From positions 52,128 to 116,127 of the forward strand of contig JAJFFF010000050.1 in NCBI GenBank assembly GCA_021776785.1: a stretch of DNA of 64,000 nucleotides. Reading direction: 5' to 3'. The notes under the pieces are model-generated. The model ran no database searches. It was not told the origin of the DNA and saw only the letters and a list, made by a program, of their open reading frames with translations. This document shows, piece after piece, positions 8,620 to 17,940 of this stretch (the stretch's first letter is position 1; every line of letters starts with the position of its first letter). The DNA is from Planctomycetota bacterium (lineage in GTDB: Bacteria > Planctomycetota > PLA2). The position numbers and the translations under genes were made by a program.

Positions 8620-10041
8620 ATGCGAAGACTAGCTGTGTTCTGGATGCTCGCGGGCGGCGCTGTCGCTGCACACGCGCAGGATCCAGATCCGGCCCCGACC
8701 GATCCCAAGCCGGCGCCTGAGCGCAAGCCCGATGAGAAGCCCCCCGCTGCCGACGCGAAAGCCAAGGCCGCGGCGATCGCGATTCAGGCGCAAGCCGTCC
8801 AGGGCAACCGCCGCGCCATGCGGATGTGGGGGCGCGCGCTGGTTCGCGGTGGGGCGGTGAAGCGCGACGTGAAAGCCGGCGAACACTGGCTCCGCCGCGC
8901 CTACGAATACAACGATAGAGCGGCGCGCGCGGAGCTGTGGGCGCTGCCAGAACACGACGGGGCGGGCGCGGCGTATCGAGTGGGCGTCGCCCACCAAGAG
9001 GCGGGGCGTGAATTCGAAGCGGTCGCCCAGTGGCAGCACGCCGCGGCGACGTATCTCAGCCGCGACTCCGCACTCGCACTCCTACGCTACTTCGCGCAAC
9101 GAACGATGCGTTCGCGTGCGCACGTGATCGACTATGCCGTCAAGGCCATTGCGGGCGGTCGAACCCGCGATGTTGTCGACATCTTAAACAACGCCGACAT
9201 GGGCGAACGCCACGTCGTGATGTCGACGCTTGCGTATGCGGGGCGGGAAGGCACCAAGCAGGGGGTCTTCCCCAAGGGCTTTGACGCGTTGCGCGCTCAC
9301 AAGGAAGCCGCCGCTCAAGGTGACCTGGACGCGCTCGTGGCGCTCGGCGTGTATGCGAACAAGATCGATCCGGACCGGGGGCTCCTCTATCTCTGGTCCG
9401 CCGCGCTCCGTGGGGACCGCCATGCCATGGCCTACCTGAGTGCGCGCTTTTACACCGGCACAAAGGCGATGCGCGCCGACCGTGTTGCCGCTGCGCAGTG
9501 GCGCGAACGCGCGGCCCAGGCGGGCCATGTCGACGCGCAGTTCATTGTGGCGTTGCAGGACCTAAGCACCTTGGAGAAGCGCCAGGCGATGTTGCCGGTG
9601 GCGGCGCGGGCGGCCGCCGACGGACATGGAACAGCGCGCTTTTATCTATCGGTCGCATGTTCCGGAAACAAGGCGTTCGGAATGCCGAAGGACTCCAAGA
9701 AAGCCGCCGCGTTGGCCCGACGCGGAGCGTTGCAGCACGACTCTTTGTCGATGCGCGCGTACGCATCCATGCTCAAGAACGGCAAGGGAACGCCGGTCGA
9801 TCTGGAGCGCGCGTGGCACTACTACGGCCGCGCGGCCGCACTCGGGAATGACGCCGCGCTGAAAGTCATCCAAGCCCGGGCCGCGAAGAACGATCCGTGG
9901 GCTGTGTTTCATTGGGGACGCTTGATGGTTCGCGGCGAGGGCGTCGCGCTCGATGTGAAACGCGGCCTCGCGTTCATCCAAAGAGCCGGAGCGGCCGGAT
10001 TGCCGCAAGCCCAACAGTGGTGGGAGCGCTTCGCGCGATGA
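8620..10041 (+). CDS. Exported Sel1-repeat protein
   Basis: This 473-residue protein has a signal peptide cleaved near AHAQ, a Pro/Lys-rich spacer, and then a solenoid of Sel1-like repeats. Examples are GNRRAMRMWGRALVRGG, DRGLLYLWSAALRGDRHAMAYLSARFYTG and DLERAWHYYGRAAALGNDAALKV. Sel1 repeats usually mediate protein-protein contacts. The stop codon overlaps the ATG of the TPR-CHAT gene (ATGA), so translation is coupled and the two proteins probably act together in the cell envelope. Confidence 0.8.
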   Translation: MRRLAVFWMLAGGAVAAHAQDPDPAPTDPKPAPERKPDEKPPAADAKAKAAAIAIQAQAVQGNRRAMRMWGRALVRGGAVKRDVKAGEHWLRRAYEYNDRAARAELWALPEHDGAGAAYRVGVAHQEAGREFEAVAQWQHAAATYLSRDSALALLRYFAQRTMRSRAHVIDYAVKAIAGGRTRDVVDILNNADMGERHVVMSTLAYAGREGTKQGVFPKGFDALRAHKEAAAQGDLDALVALGVYANKIDPDRGLLYLWSAALRGDRHAMAYLSARFYTGTKAMRADRVAAAQWRERAAQAGHVDAQFIVALQDLSTLEKRQAMLPVAARAAADGHGTARFYLSVACSGNKAFGMPKDSKKAAALARRGALQHDSLSMRAYASMLKNGKGTPVDLERAWHYYGRAAALGNDAALKVIQARAAKNDPWAVFHWGRLMVRGEGVALDVKRGLAFIQRAGAAGLPQAQQWWERFAR

Positions 10042-13000
10042 GAACTGCGGGCCACAAGCGATGGCGCTGGTTTGGGCTGTGGCTTCTCGCTCTCGGGCCG
10101 GCCGCGCGGGCGGCCCCAGACGTCGCCATGACCGACGAGTTGATCGCGTTCAACATCACCGCGGTGATGCCGAACGGCGGCGCGACACGAAACGTCTTGA
10201 TCCGCGCGGGCACCGACGACGGCATCGTGGTGGGATGGCGCGGTCAGTGCTACGCCACGCGCACCAAAGGGAAAGGGTCCGTTCGATTCTGGCACCTCGG
10301 CGCCGCCGAAGTCTTGGACGCGGCAAAGCACACGGCGGTTGTGCGCGTGAAGCTCAAAGACGCCACCGGCGCCAACATCGTGAAAAAAAACGACGTCGTG
10401 GACTTAAAGGTGCGTGTGCCCGCCCTCAAGCGCTCCATTCTTTGGAAGCTGGTGAAATCCAACGTCCGCTTCAAGAGCTTCCAGACGAAGAAAGATTTCT
10501 ACGACTATCGCTCGCTCTATCGCGCCGAGACACCGGAGCTCGTAGACGCGATCGTGAAGAAGATGGCGGAGGGGATTCGCGTCGCCGGGGCGAAGTACGG
10601 CGAACTGGAGCAGCTTCAGCGCGTTTTGGAGAACGGACGCTACGCCGGGCGGCGGCCGCGCGACATCATGGTGGAGGCGACGGCGCGCGAAGTGCATGAA
10701 TACCTCCAATTCATGCAAACGTTTAGCACGTCGTATTACAACCGCACCCGGTTCGTCGAAGAGTCGTTTGCGGATTGGGTTGTGAGCGGCGCGCCGTACA
10801 GCCGCGCCGAGTTGATCGAGAAGATGATCGCGATCCCGGATGCGGAGGCGCGTCGTACGTTGCTTGGACGGTACGAGAAAGACATCGGGCGCGTCCTCAC
10901 AGGGCTCCTCAGCCGCGCGCGCGATCAGTCCGGTGAAGCGAAGTTTGCAGAGTCGCGCCGCCTGCTCGATGTGGCGCTGGAACTGGCCACGCACTTCCAA
11001 GACGAGAATGCTCTGCGATGGCATGCGTTTTCCAACGCGTTTTTACTCAGCGATCAAAAGAAAGTGCGGGAGTCCCTCGCGGCGTACGAAAACGTAGCCG
11101 CGGCGTTCGCCCGCGCCAACGACAAGGAAAGCCAGGCCATGAGCCTCCACAACGTGGGGGTGCAGTGCGAAGCGATCCACGCGTACGAACGCGCGCGCCG
11201 CTGCTACGAGGAGGCGGCGCTGCTGTATGGCGCAACGCCGACGTTGAACCGCGCGCTGACGTATCGCACGCTCGCCAACCTCCTGCGCGAACAAGGCGAC
11301 CACTTGGCGGCGATCGCTGCGTACGAGAGCGCAGAAGCGGACGCGGCCGCGGTCGGCGACTACGCGCAGTTGACAAAAGCGCGCACCGGTCGGGCGCAAT
11401 CGCTGGAAAAACTCGGGCGCAACGACGAAGCGGCCGCGGTGTACCAGGCTCTTCTGGACCAGCATCGGCGCACGTTCGAACGGGCCGCGGAAGCCGAAGC
11501 GCTCGAGAGCATCGGGTCGCAGTTGTGGTCGCTCGGTCGGTACAAGGACGCGTACCAGTACTACGAGTCGAGCTTAAAGATCCGCGAGGAGCTGGGCGAG
11601 CCGGGTCCGGTGGCGACGGCTCACGTCAACATCGGTCGTCTCAAGGACAACCTCGGGATGTACGCGGAGGCGCGCGGGCACCACGAGCGGTCTGTGGCGA
11701 TCCGGCGGGCGCTCAAGCAACCGACGCAGGTGGCCGAGTCTCTCGCCGATCTCGCGCAACTGGCGGCGAAGCTGGGCGATAGCGAGACCGCGCTGGCTCA
11801 ATTGAAGCAAGCGCTTCTCATGTACGAGAAAGCCGAGTCGTCGTGGGGGCGCGCGTACGTTTACACCAAGGTCGCCGAAGTGCGAAGCGGCCGCAACGAG
11901 CATGTGGCCGCGCGCGACGCGTACGACGCGGTCATCAAGATTCACCGCGCACGCAACCACAAGAGCGATTTGGCCACGGCGCTCCGCTGGCGTGCCAACG
12001 TGCACTCGACTCTGCGGAACTACGCGGACGCTCGCCGCGACGTCGCCGAAGCGTTGCAAATTTATCGCGAAACCAAAGAGGTCGGTGGAACCGCGTGGTG
12101 CATGGAGTCGCTGGGGCTCGTTGAGGCGTCTCAGTCGAACCACCAAGGCGCGGCCAAGCACTTCCAGACCGCGCTGGAGTTGGCGCGCAAGATCGGCAGC
12201 CGCCGGATGGAGGCGAACTTTCTCCAGGACCTCGGGCGACTGGCGCACGAGCAGTACGACTTCGCGGCCGCGGAGCGATACTTTGGCGAGAGCATTCGGC
12301 TCGCGCAGGATCCGATGGTCGTCGGATCGTCTCGCATCCAGCTCTCGTACGTGTACACCAACCGCGGTGACTTCGACCAAGCGTTGGCGATTCGGGAACA
12401 GGCGGCGCGGGATGCCAAAAAGGACGGCGCCTCGCAGCTGGAGCATTGGGCCTGGATCGAGATCGGGAGGCTGCACAGCGACCGCGGCGAGTACGAGAAA
12501 ACGGAAGCCGCGTTCCGCCGCGCGCACGCCACGATGCCGCCGTTCAGTTGGGCGCGTGCTGAGTTCGCCCGCGTCCGCGCCGAACTGGCGCATCAATTGG
12601 GTCGCGAGGAAGAAGCGATCAAGTACGCGCAGGCCGCGCTCAAGGAGTTTGAAGGGCAACGCAACGACTGGGGCCAAGCGGCGTCCCTCCATGCCTGGGG
12701 TTCCGCACTCCAGGGACGTGGCGACTCGGCCGAGGGGCTCAAGTTCCTGCGGCGGGCCATTCCGATTGCGGAGCGCGCCGGACAGGCGCTGCTGCACATG
12801 GCGGTGCTGGGACGGACCGCGACGCTGCTGGACGACATCGGAAAATACGACGAGGCGCGCGCGCTGGCGGAGAAAGCCGCGGGGTTGGTGCGCGATCTAG
12901 ACGTCCCGTTCGATCACGGCCAGGTGCTGATCTTGCTGGGCCGGATCTGTCGCAACCAAAAGCAGTTCGAGCGCGCGCGCGCGGCGTTCGACGAAGCGAT

Positions 13001-14840
13001 GAGCACGTTCAAGGGAACGAAGCCGTACATCGCGCTCGTCACACTCGAGCTTGGACGGTTGGAGCACGAGGTCGGCGACTACCCGGCCGCGTTGCGGGCG
13101 TTCGGTCGATCCATCGCGAACGCGCGGTCGCCGCACGTAACGTGGAAAGCGCACTTCCGGCGCAGTCGTACGCGCGAAGCGACCAACGACCTTGCCGGCG
13201 CGGCAGAAGATCGCCGGGCCGCCGTTGCGATTCTGGATGAGATCCGTTCGGCGGCCGGCAACGACCCGAAAACGCAAAAGCAGTTCCTGCGCGGGCGCAT
13301 CGAAGTGTACGAGTCGATGGCGGAGCTGCTGGGGCGGTTGATCGAGGCGGAGAAAGATCCGGCGAAGAAAAAAGATCTGCTCAAGGAGGCGATGGATTTC
13401 GTCGCGCGCGCGCAGTTCGAAGTTCTAAAAGACGGGGTCCGCGGCGGACGCACGGGGAACGCGGTCGTCGATAAGTTGCTCGACGACATTCAAGAGGCGG
13501 AGCGCGAAAACGCCCGGCTGCAAAAGCAGATCGATGAAGCGGAGAAGAAGGGCAACCGCAAACTCGCCGACGAGCTGACGCTTGTGTTAGCCACGAACCG
13601 CAAACGGCTCGACGAGATGCACGCAGCGCTGCATCTAGCGGATCCCAAAGACTTCGGGTCACGCGTGAAGTTCCAGCCGAAGTATGTGTCACGCCGGGTG
13701 AAACACCTCCCCGAAAACGCGCGGTTGGTGATGTACTTCCTGGGCGAAAAGAGCCTGTTCATCTGGGTGTTCGGCAAGAAGGGCATCATCACGTGGACGC
13801 GCCACGACGTCGGACGAAAAACGATCAACGAACGCGTCGCTGAGTTCCGCAGGCTCACGGATGAAGTGATCGACAAGAGCGCGTCGGAGGGCAAGGGGCG
13901 CGGATTCGGCATGGCCGCCGAAAAGAGCGAAAAGAACCCGGAGTGGTATCGCAAGAACTGCGCGGAAACGCGGGAGGTTTTGCGATGGCTCTACGACAAG
14001 TTGATGGGCCCGGTCGCCGGCGATGTTGTCGGTGCGGACCCGCTGCTGATCATGCCGTACGGTTCGCTCAATTTGTTGCCGTTCGACGCGCTGATCGATC
14101 CGAACGGCAAGTTCCTAGTCGACACCACGCGCACCGCGTACTTCGTCCATCACGAGCACCTGACCGAATATCTCCCGGCGTTGCGCGACGAACCCACGCG
14201 CGGCGCCGACCTCTGGGTCGGCTTTGTCGATCCGGTCGGCAAGCTGAACTCCTCGCTCGAAGAAGCGTGGAGCATCCAACCGTTTTTCAAAAGGCACGAA
14301 CTCAACACCGAGGAGTCAGGTACCGCCACCGAAGAACGGTTGCTGCGCGGGCTCCCGAAGGACTGTTCGATCCTGCACTTCGCGACGCACGGATTTCTTA
14401 ACAGTCCGCAGCCGTCCGAGCCGTACCTCGAGTTGGCGGCGAGCGGCGAAGACGACGGGCGTCTCATGCGCGGCGAGCTCGACGCGCTGGAGTCCACCGC
14501 CTGTGTGGCTGACGGAAAGCTCCGCCTCGTCGTGCTCAGCGCGTGCAACACGGCGCGGACGGGCGGCACCACCGAGGCGGAGATGCTCGGGATGCCGGAT
14601 CAGTTCCTGTTTGTGGGTTCGCCGGCCGTCGTCGCCAGCCTGTGGCCGGTTTACACGACGTCCACAACGCGCCTCATGGTGCAGTTCTACAAGCACCATA
14701 TCGAGGGCAAAAAAGCCGTGGGGACCGCGCTGCGTCAAGCCCGACTCGACATTGCGGGTCCAGCGGGAGATCGCGTAAGTGCCCGCTACGCCCACCCTTA
14801 CTACTGGTCGGCGTTCTTGCTGTACGGCGATTGGCGCTAA
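10038..14840 (+). CDS. Exported TPR-CHAT (separase-like) protease-domain protein
   Basis: This is a 1600-residue protein. A signal peptide (residues about 1-26, ending ARA-AP) points to export. Residues about 300-1150 are consecutive tetratricopeptide repeats, followed by a charged coiled segment. The C-terminal 300 residues form a CHAT domain of caspase clan CD. The catalytic dyad is intact: H1451 in HFATHGF and C1503 in VLSACNTA; the terminal AHPYYWSAFLLYGDW is also canonical. CHAT proteins cleave after recruitment of a partner through their repeats. The ATG at 10038 overlaps the TGA of the Sel1 gene; the longer frame upstream runs antisense-like through that gene. Confidence 0.9.
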   Translation: MRTAGHKRWRWFGLWLLALGPAARAAPDVAMTDELIAFNITAVMPNGGATRNVLIRAGTDDGIVVGWRGQCYATRTKGKGSVRFWHLGAAEVLDAAKHTAVVRVKLKDATGANIVKKNDVVDLKVRVPALKRSILWKLVKSNVRFKSFQTKKDFYDYRSLYRAETPELVDAIVKKMAEGIRVAGAKYGELEQLQRVLENGRYAGRRPRDIMVEATAREVHEYLQFMQTFSTSYYNRTRFVEESFADWVVSGAPYSRAELIEKMIAIPDAEARRTLLGRYEKDIGRVLTGLLSRARDQSGEAKFAESRRLLDVALELATHFQDENALRWHAFSNAFLLSDQKKVRESLAAYENVAAAFARANDKESQAMSLHNVGVQCEAIHAYERARRCYEEAALLYGATPTLNRALTYRTLANLLREQGDHLAAIAAYESAEADAAAVGDYAQLTKARTGRAQSLEKLGRNDEAAAVYQALLDQHRRTFERAAEAEALESIGSQLWSLGRYKDAYQYYESSLKIREELGEPGPVATAHVNIGRLKDNLGMYAEARGHHERSVAIRRALKQPTQVAESLADLAQLAAKLGDSETALAQLKQALLMYEKAESSWGRAYVYTKVAEVRSGRNEHVAARDAYDAVIKIHRARNHKSDLATALRWRANVHSTLRNYADARRDVAEALQIYRETKEVGGTAWCMESLGLVEASQSNHQGAAKHFQTALELARKIGSRRMEANFLQDLGRLAHEQYDFAAAERYFGESIRLAQDPMVVGSSRIQLSYVYTNRGDFDQALAIREQAARDAKKDGASQLEHWAWIEIGRLHSDRGEYEKTEAAFRRAHATMPPFSWARAEFARVRAELAHQLGREEEAIKYAQAALKEFEGQRNDWGQAASLHAWGSALQGRGDSAEGLKFLRRAIPIAERAGQALLHMAVLGRTATLLDDIGKYDEARALAEKAAGLVRDLDVPFDHGQVLILLGRICRNQKQFERARAAFDEAMSTFKGTKPYIALVTLELGRLEHEVGDYPAALRAFGRSIANARSPHVTWKAHFRRSRTREATNDLAGAAEDRRAAVAILDEIRSAAGNDPKTQKQFLRGRIEVYESMAELLGRLIEAEKDPAKKKDLLKEAMDFVARAQFEVLKDGVRGGRTGNAVVDKLLDDIQEAERENARLQKQIDEAEKKGNRKLADELTLVLATNRKRLDEMHAALHLADPKDFGSRVKFQPKYVSRRVKHLPENARLVMYFLGEKSLFIWVFGKKGIITWTRHDVGRKTINERVAEFRRLTDEVIDKSASEGKGRGFGMAAEKSEKNPEWYRKNCAETREVLRWLYDKLMGPVAGDVVGADPLLIMPYGSLNLLPFDALIDPNGKFLVDTTRTAYFVHHEHLTEYLPALRDEPTRGADLWVGFVDPVGKLNSSLEEAWSIQPFFKRHELNTEESGTATEERLLRGLPKDCSILHFATHGFLNSPQPSEPYLELAASGEDDGRLMRGELDALESTACVADGKLRLVVLSACNTARTGGTTEAEMLGMPDQFLFVGSPAVVASLWPVYTTSTTRLMVQFYKHHIEGKKAVGTALRQARLDIAGPAGDRVSARYAHPYYWSAFLLYGDWR

Positions 14841-14888
14841 ATGAGACACCCCTTGGGTTGGCGGAACCCGAACGCCGAAAGAACGTCT

Positions 14889-14992
14889 AAGAGTCCGTTG
14901 AAAAAGTATTCGTCAGGCAAGAGCGAGAGATCGGCTTCGCCAGATAAGCGACTCGGCGCTCGCCGCCCACGGAGTTTTTCAACGGGATGCTA
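14889..14992. repeat. Palindromic MITE-like element, terminal repeats related to the 17.4-kb pair
   Basis: This intergenic segment of about 104 bp is bounded by inverted ends containing CCGTTGAAAAAGT (14895-14907) and a matching TTTTTCAACGGG (14975-14986). The interior differs from the 17.4-kb copies, but the terminal sequence is the same. It lies directly after the CHAT gene stop and could double as a transcription terminator. Confidence 0.6.
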
Positions 14993-15078
14993 AGTGGCCG
15001 TCGTGCGCGTCGCAGCGAGAATAAACTCGCCGGCCCAAGAGGCGCGCACCGACTGTAGATATTTGGAGAGTAGTTCCC

Positions 15079-17379
15079 ATGCGAACCGTTGTGTTTTTGA
15101 GCGTGCTCGTCGCGCTGGTCGGTGCCGAAGAAGTGGCGAAGCCGACGTTCACCGCCTCCTTGTGCCAGAACTGGTCCAAGGGTCTGGTCGCGCAGGCGCC
15201 GACCACCACGTTCTTTTCGGAGAACCCCACGATTCGCATCGTGTTCGGTTCCAAGATAGCGCCGCCCGCCGGTCAAAAAATGATTCCGTGCATCGTCAAT
15301 GAACAGGCGACGAAACTGATCCTTCGGAGCAACCCGATCGTCACCGACGGCAAGGCGCTTCGATGGGGCAGTGGCTTTCATTTGGCGGGGCAACCGTGGG
15401 CGCAAGCGGGCGGCAAGTTTCGTTTTCGGTTGTACTGGAACGCTGATCGCGAGCCGTTGATCGACATTCCGTTCACCGTGAACGTGGGCAAGCGTTGGGC
15501 GTTGCTCGTCGGCATCTCCGACTATCCGCCGGCCGGCGCGGGTGGGTCGGACCTCCCGGCGTGCGACAAAGACGCGATCGCGATGCAGGAACTCCTCATC
15601 AACACGTTTGGGTTCGGCAAGGAGAACATCACGTTGGTCACGGACCTCGACGCGACCGCCGCGCGGATTCGTCAAGAGTTAACGGACCTGGCCGCCAAGG
15701 CGGGGCCGAACGACGCGGTGTTTTTCTACTACGCCGGTCACGGCACGCAGGTTCCCGACTTGAGCGGCGATGAACCCGACGGGAAGGACGAGGCGTTGGC
15801 GACGGCCGAGAACTTCCCAAAGATCGTGACGACCGAAGATCAGTTGCGCATGTTCTTGACCGACGATGACCTCGCGGATCTGCTCGCGAAGTTTAAAACC
15901 AAAAACGTGACGGTCTGTTTCGACTCGTGCCACTCGGGCACGGCGGTGCGCGAGGGTGAGATCGAACTCGTCGGCGGTATGCGGACGCGCAAGAAGAGGA
16001 CAGCGGTCGGCAGCGCGCTCAAAGAGAAAGCCGAAGACGCGAAAAAAACGGAGCCGCGCGGCGTTGTCGAAGGCATCGATGTGGACCGCGGATACGTGTT
16101 CATCTCCGCGAGTCAATCGTGGGAGACCGCGATGGGCGGACCGAGCGGCGGCATCTTTTCGCGCGCGCTTCGTCATGCGCTGTTGAACTCAAACGGCCAG
16201 TCGTGGGGCGAGTTGATTCATCACATTCGGCGTTCGTCGCAGTTCCACAACCCCGGACAGAGTCCGCAGGCGCATGGCGCGATTCGACGCTACCCGTTCT
16301 CGCTCGCGGAGGCGCCGCAAGACGCTCCTTTCGTCCGGACGTCCATGACCGCGTACGGCCTATACGACCCGCAAAAGCCCGGTCTTCTCAGCACGGGAGT
16401 AAAGGGCAAGCACATGGTCTATGTCTCCGGCATGGGCGGTCTTGCGATCGATGCCGAAGGCGTGATCTGCGACGTCTATCCGTATGCGTCGATTGACGCA
16501 AGCAAACCGCGCGGCGTGATTCAGTTGACGGGCAAGACCGTGAAGTGGGTGCGTCCGCAGGGCAGCCCGTGGACGTACGCGAGCGCGACGATTGTTTCGG
16601 GCGAGGTGCGTCGGGGCGACCGTCTTGTGCCGCGCTCGATGCGCGTGCCGGCCGGACGCCCGATGATTGCGTTCACGCACTTCAAGAGCACATCGCAGGC
16701 GATGATTGCGCAGATGGCGTCGGCGCTTCAGGGCATCGTGAGCTTACTGCGCAAAGAACCCACGATTCGTATCGCGAGCAAACGTGGCGATACGCCGGAC
16801 TATTGGATTGTTCCGACCAAGTCCGGCAACGAGATGATTGCGTCGGTGTACTCGAAGTCGAATCAGTTCGTCGGAAACATGCGCGGATCCCAGGCCGACG
16901 TGGCGCGCGATCTCCGCTTGCTGATTACGAAACGCCATGACGAGTTCACGCGCGTGAATCGCCTGGCGAACCCGAGCCCGAGCTTTGGGCTGCGCACGCG
17001 GCTCGTGGGTGGCGAAGGCGATCGCAAGGCCGGCGAGCAACTGAAGTTTGAGTGCTACACGACCGTGCCCGCCTACGTCTATTGCTTCGCGGCGATGGAA
17101 GGCGGTTCGACATCGATCGTCGCTGCGTCCAAGAAGAAGTTGGTCGCGAATCTCAAGATCGCGTTTTCGATGAACACCAATCCCAAGGCCAAAGGGCGCA
17201 TGGTGATCAAGGTGTTTGCGACGACCAAGCCGCTGGACCTGAGTGCGGTGCGAAGCGCGCCCCATAACAAGCGCGCCGATGCTTTGGTCGCGGCGTTGCG
17301 AAAAACGTACCCGGGGCCGGGTGGGCACATCGGCACCCAGGGATGGGCCGAGGAGAGCCTCTGGACCGTCCTGAAGTAA
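15079..17379 (+). CDS. Metacaspase-like (peptidase C14) protein with C-terminal DUF4384-like domain
   Basis: The 766-residue protein has a short signal peptide (MRTVVFLSVLVALVGA). A caspase-fold domain spans residues about 135-385, starting KRWALLVGISDYP. The catalytic dyad is complete: H221 in FYYAGHGTQ and C284 in CFDSCHSGT. Residues about 640-760 (RKAGEQLKFECYTTVPAYVY) resemble the DUF4384 beta domain often found on bacterial metacaspases. Together with the preceding TPR-CHAT gene this gives two clan CD proteases in tandem, both apparently exported. A MITE-like element separates them, so they may be independent transcripts. Confidence 0.88.
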   Translation: MRTVVFLSVLVALVGAEEVAKPTFTASLCQNWSKGLVAQAPTTTFFSENPTIRIVFGSKIAPPAGQKMIPCIVNEQATKLILRSNPIVTDGKALRWGSGFHLAGQPWAQAGGKFRFRLYWNADREPLIDIPFTVNVGKRWALLVGISDYPPAGAGGSDLPACDKDAIAMQELLINTFGFGKENITLVTDLDATAARIRQELTDLAAKAGPNDAVFFYYAGHGTQVPDLSGDEPDGKDEALATAENFPKIVTTEDQLRMFLTDDDLADLLAKFKTKNVTVCFDSCHSGTAVREGEIELVGGMRTRKKRTAVGSALKEKAEDAKKTEPRGVVEGIDVDRGYVFISASQSWETAMGGPSGGIFSRALRHALLNSNGQSWGELIHHIRRSSQFHNPGQSPQAHGAIRRYPFSLAEAPQDAPFVRTSMTAYGLYDPQKPGLLSTGVKGKHMVYVSGMGGLAIDAEGVICDVYPYASIDASKPRGVIQLTGKTVKWVRPQGSPWTYASATIVSGEVRRGDRLVPRSMRVPAGRPMIAFTHFKSTSQAMIAQMASALQGIVSLLRKEPTIRIASKRGDTPDYWIVPTKSGNEMIASVYSKSNQFVGNMRGSQADVARDLRLLITKRHDEFTRVNRLANPSPSFGLRTRLVGGEGDRKAGEQLKFECYTTVPAYVYCFAAMEGGSTSIVAASKKKLVANLKIAFSMNTNPKAKGRMVIKVFATTKPLDLSAVRSAPHNKRADALVAALRKTYPGPGGHIGTQGWAEESLWTVLK

Positions 17380-17392
17380 CGCGAGATCTAGC

Positions 17393-17521
17393 AGCCCGCT
17401 GAAAAAGTCACATGGGCTGCGAGCGGATCTCGAACTGTAGCGTTGCTACAGCTGCGGTTCGCTCCTTGATCTCGGCTCCGATTCCTCGCTCTCGCTATTC
17501 CAAGCACTTCTTCAACGGGCT
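17393..17521. repeat. MITE-like element, copy A
   Basis: This 129-bp unit has inverted ends (AGCCCGCTGAAAAAGT at the left, ACTTCTTCAACGGGCT at the right). It contains a perfect inner hairpin, CTGTAGC-GTT-GCTACAG. Its right-hand part of about 78 bp is nearly identical to copy B. No transposase is encoded. Confidence 0.75.
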
Positions 17522-17526
17522 TTAGC

Positions 17527-17681
17527 AGCCCATTGAAGAAGTCACATGGGCTACGAGCGGGCCTCGAAGCCGATCTCTGCGTCGCGAATCCTCGCTGTAG
17601 CTTTGCTACAGCTGCGGTTCGCTCCTTGATCTCGGCTCCGATTCCGCGCTCTCGCTATTCCAAGCACTTCTTCAACGGGCT
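17527..17681. repeat. MITE-like element, copy B
   Basis: This 155-bp unit is head-to-tail with copy A, with 5 bp between them. It has the same inverted ends (AGCCCATTGAAGAAGT and ACTTCTTCAACGGGCT) and an inner hairpin GCTGTAGC-TTT-GCTACAGC. An insertion of about 25 bp in the left half makes it longer than copy A. The remaining sequence to the gene start at 17941 shows no other recognisable feature. Confidence 0.75.
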
Positions 17682-17940
17682 GCCCGGGCGGCGCGATGCA
17701 CTCGCGCCGCCCTTTTTCGTGGGCGGTGGGGGCGAGCGACTCCGGGCGCCGGCTTGGTTGCGCGCCAAGTATCGCGCCACGCGCGGTAGCAGCGGCGGTC
17801 GGGTCATCGGTCGGCTGTTTTTGAGCGCGCGCGATCCCGCTCCGGCAGCGTGTTTACGAACTTTTTTGAAATGGGATGAAACCTTTGGGCTGTTTTCGCG
17901 ACTTCTATGGGCGGCGGTCCGTGATCGGTCCGAATTCAAT

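Noticed and set aside
10038..14840. TPR-CHAT as a CRISPR type III-E effector subunit
   Set aside because: It has a signal peptide, and no CRISPR array or cas gene is in the window.
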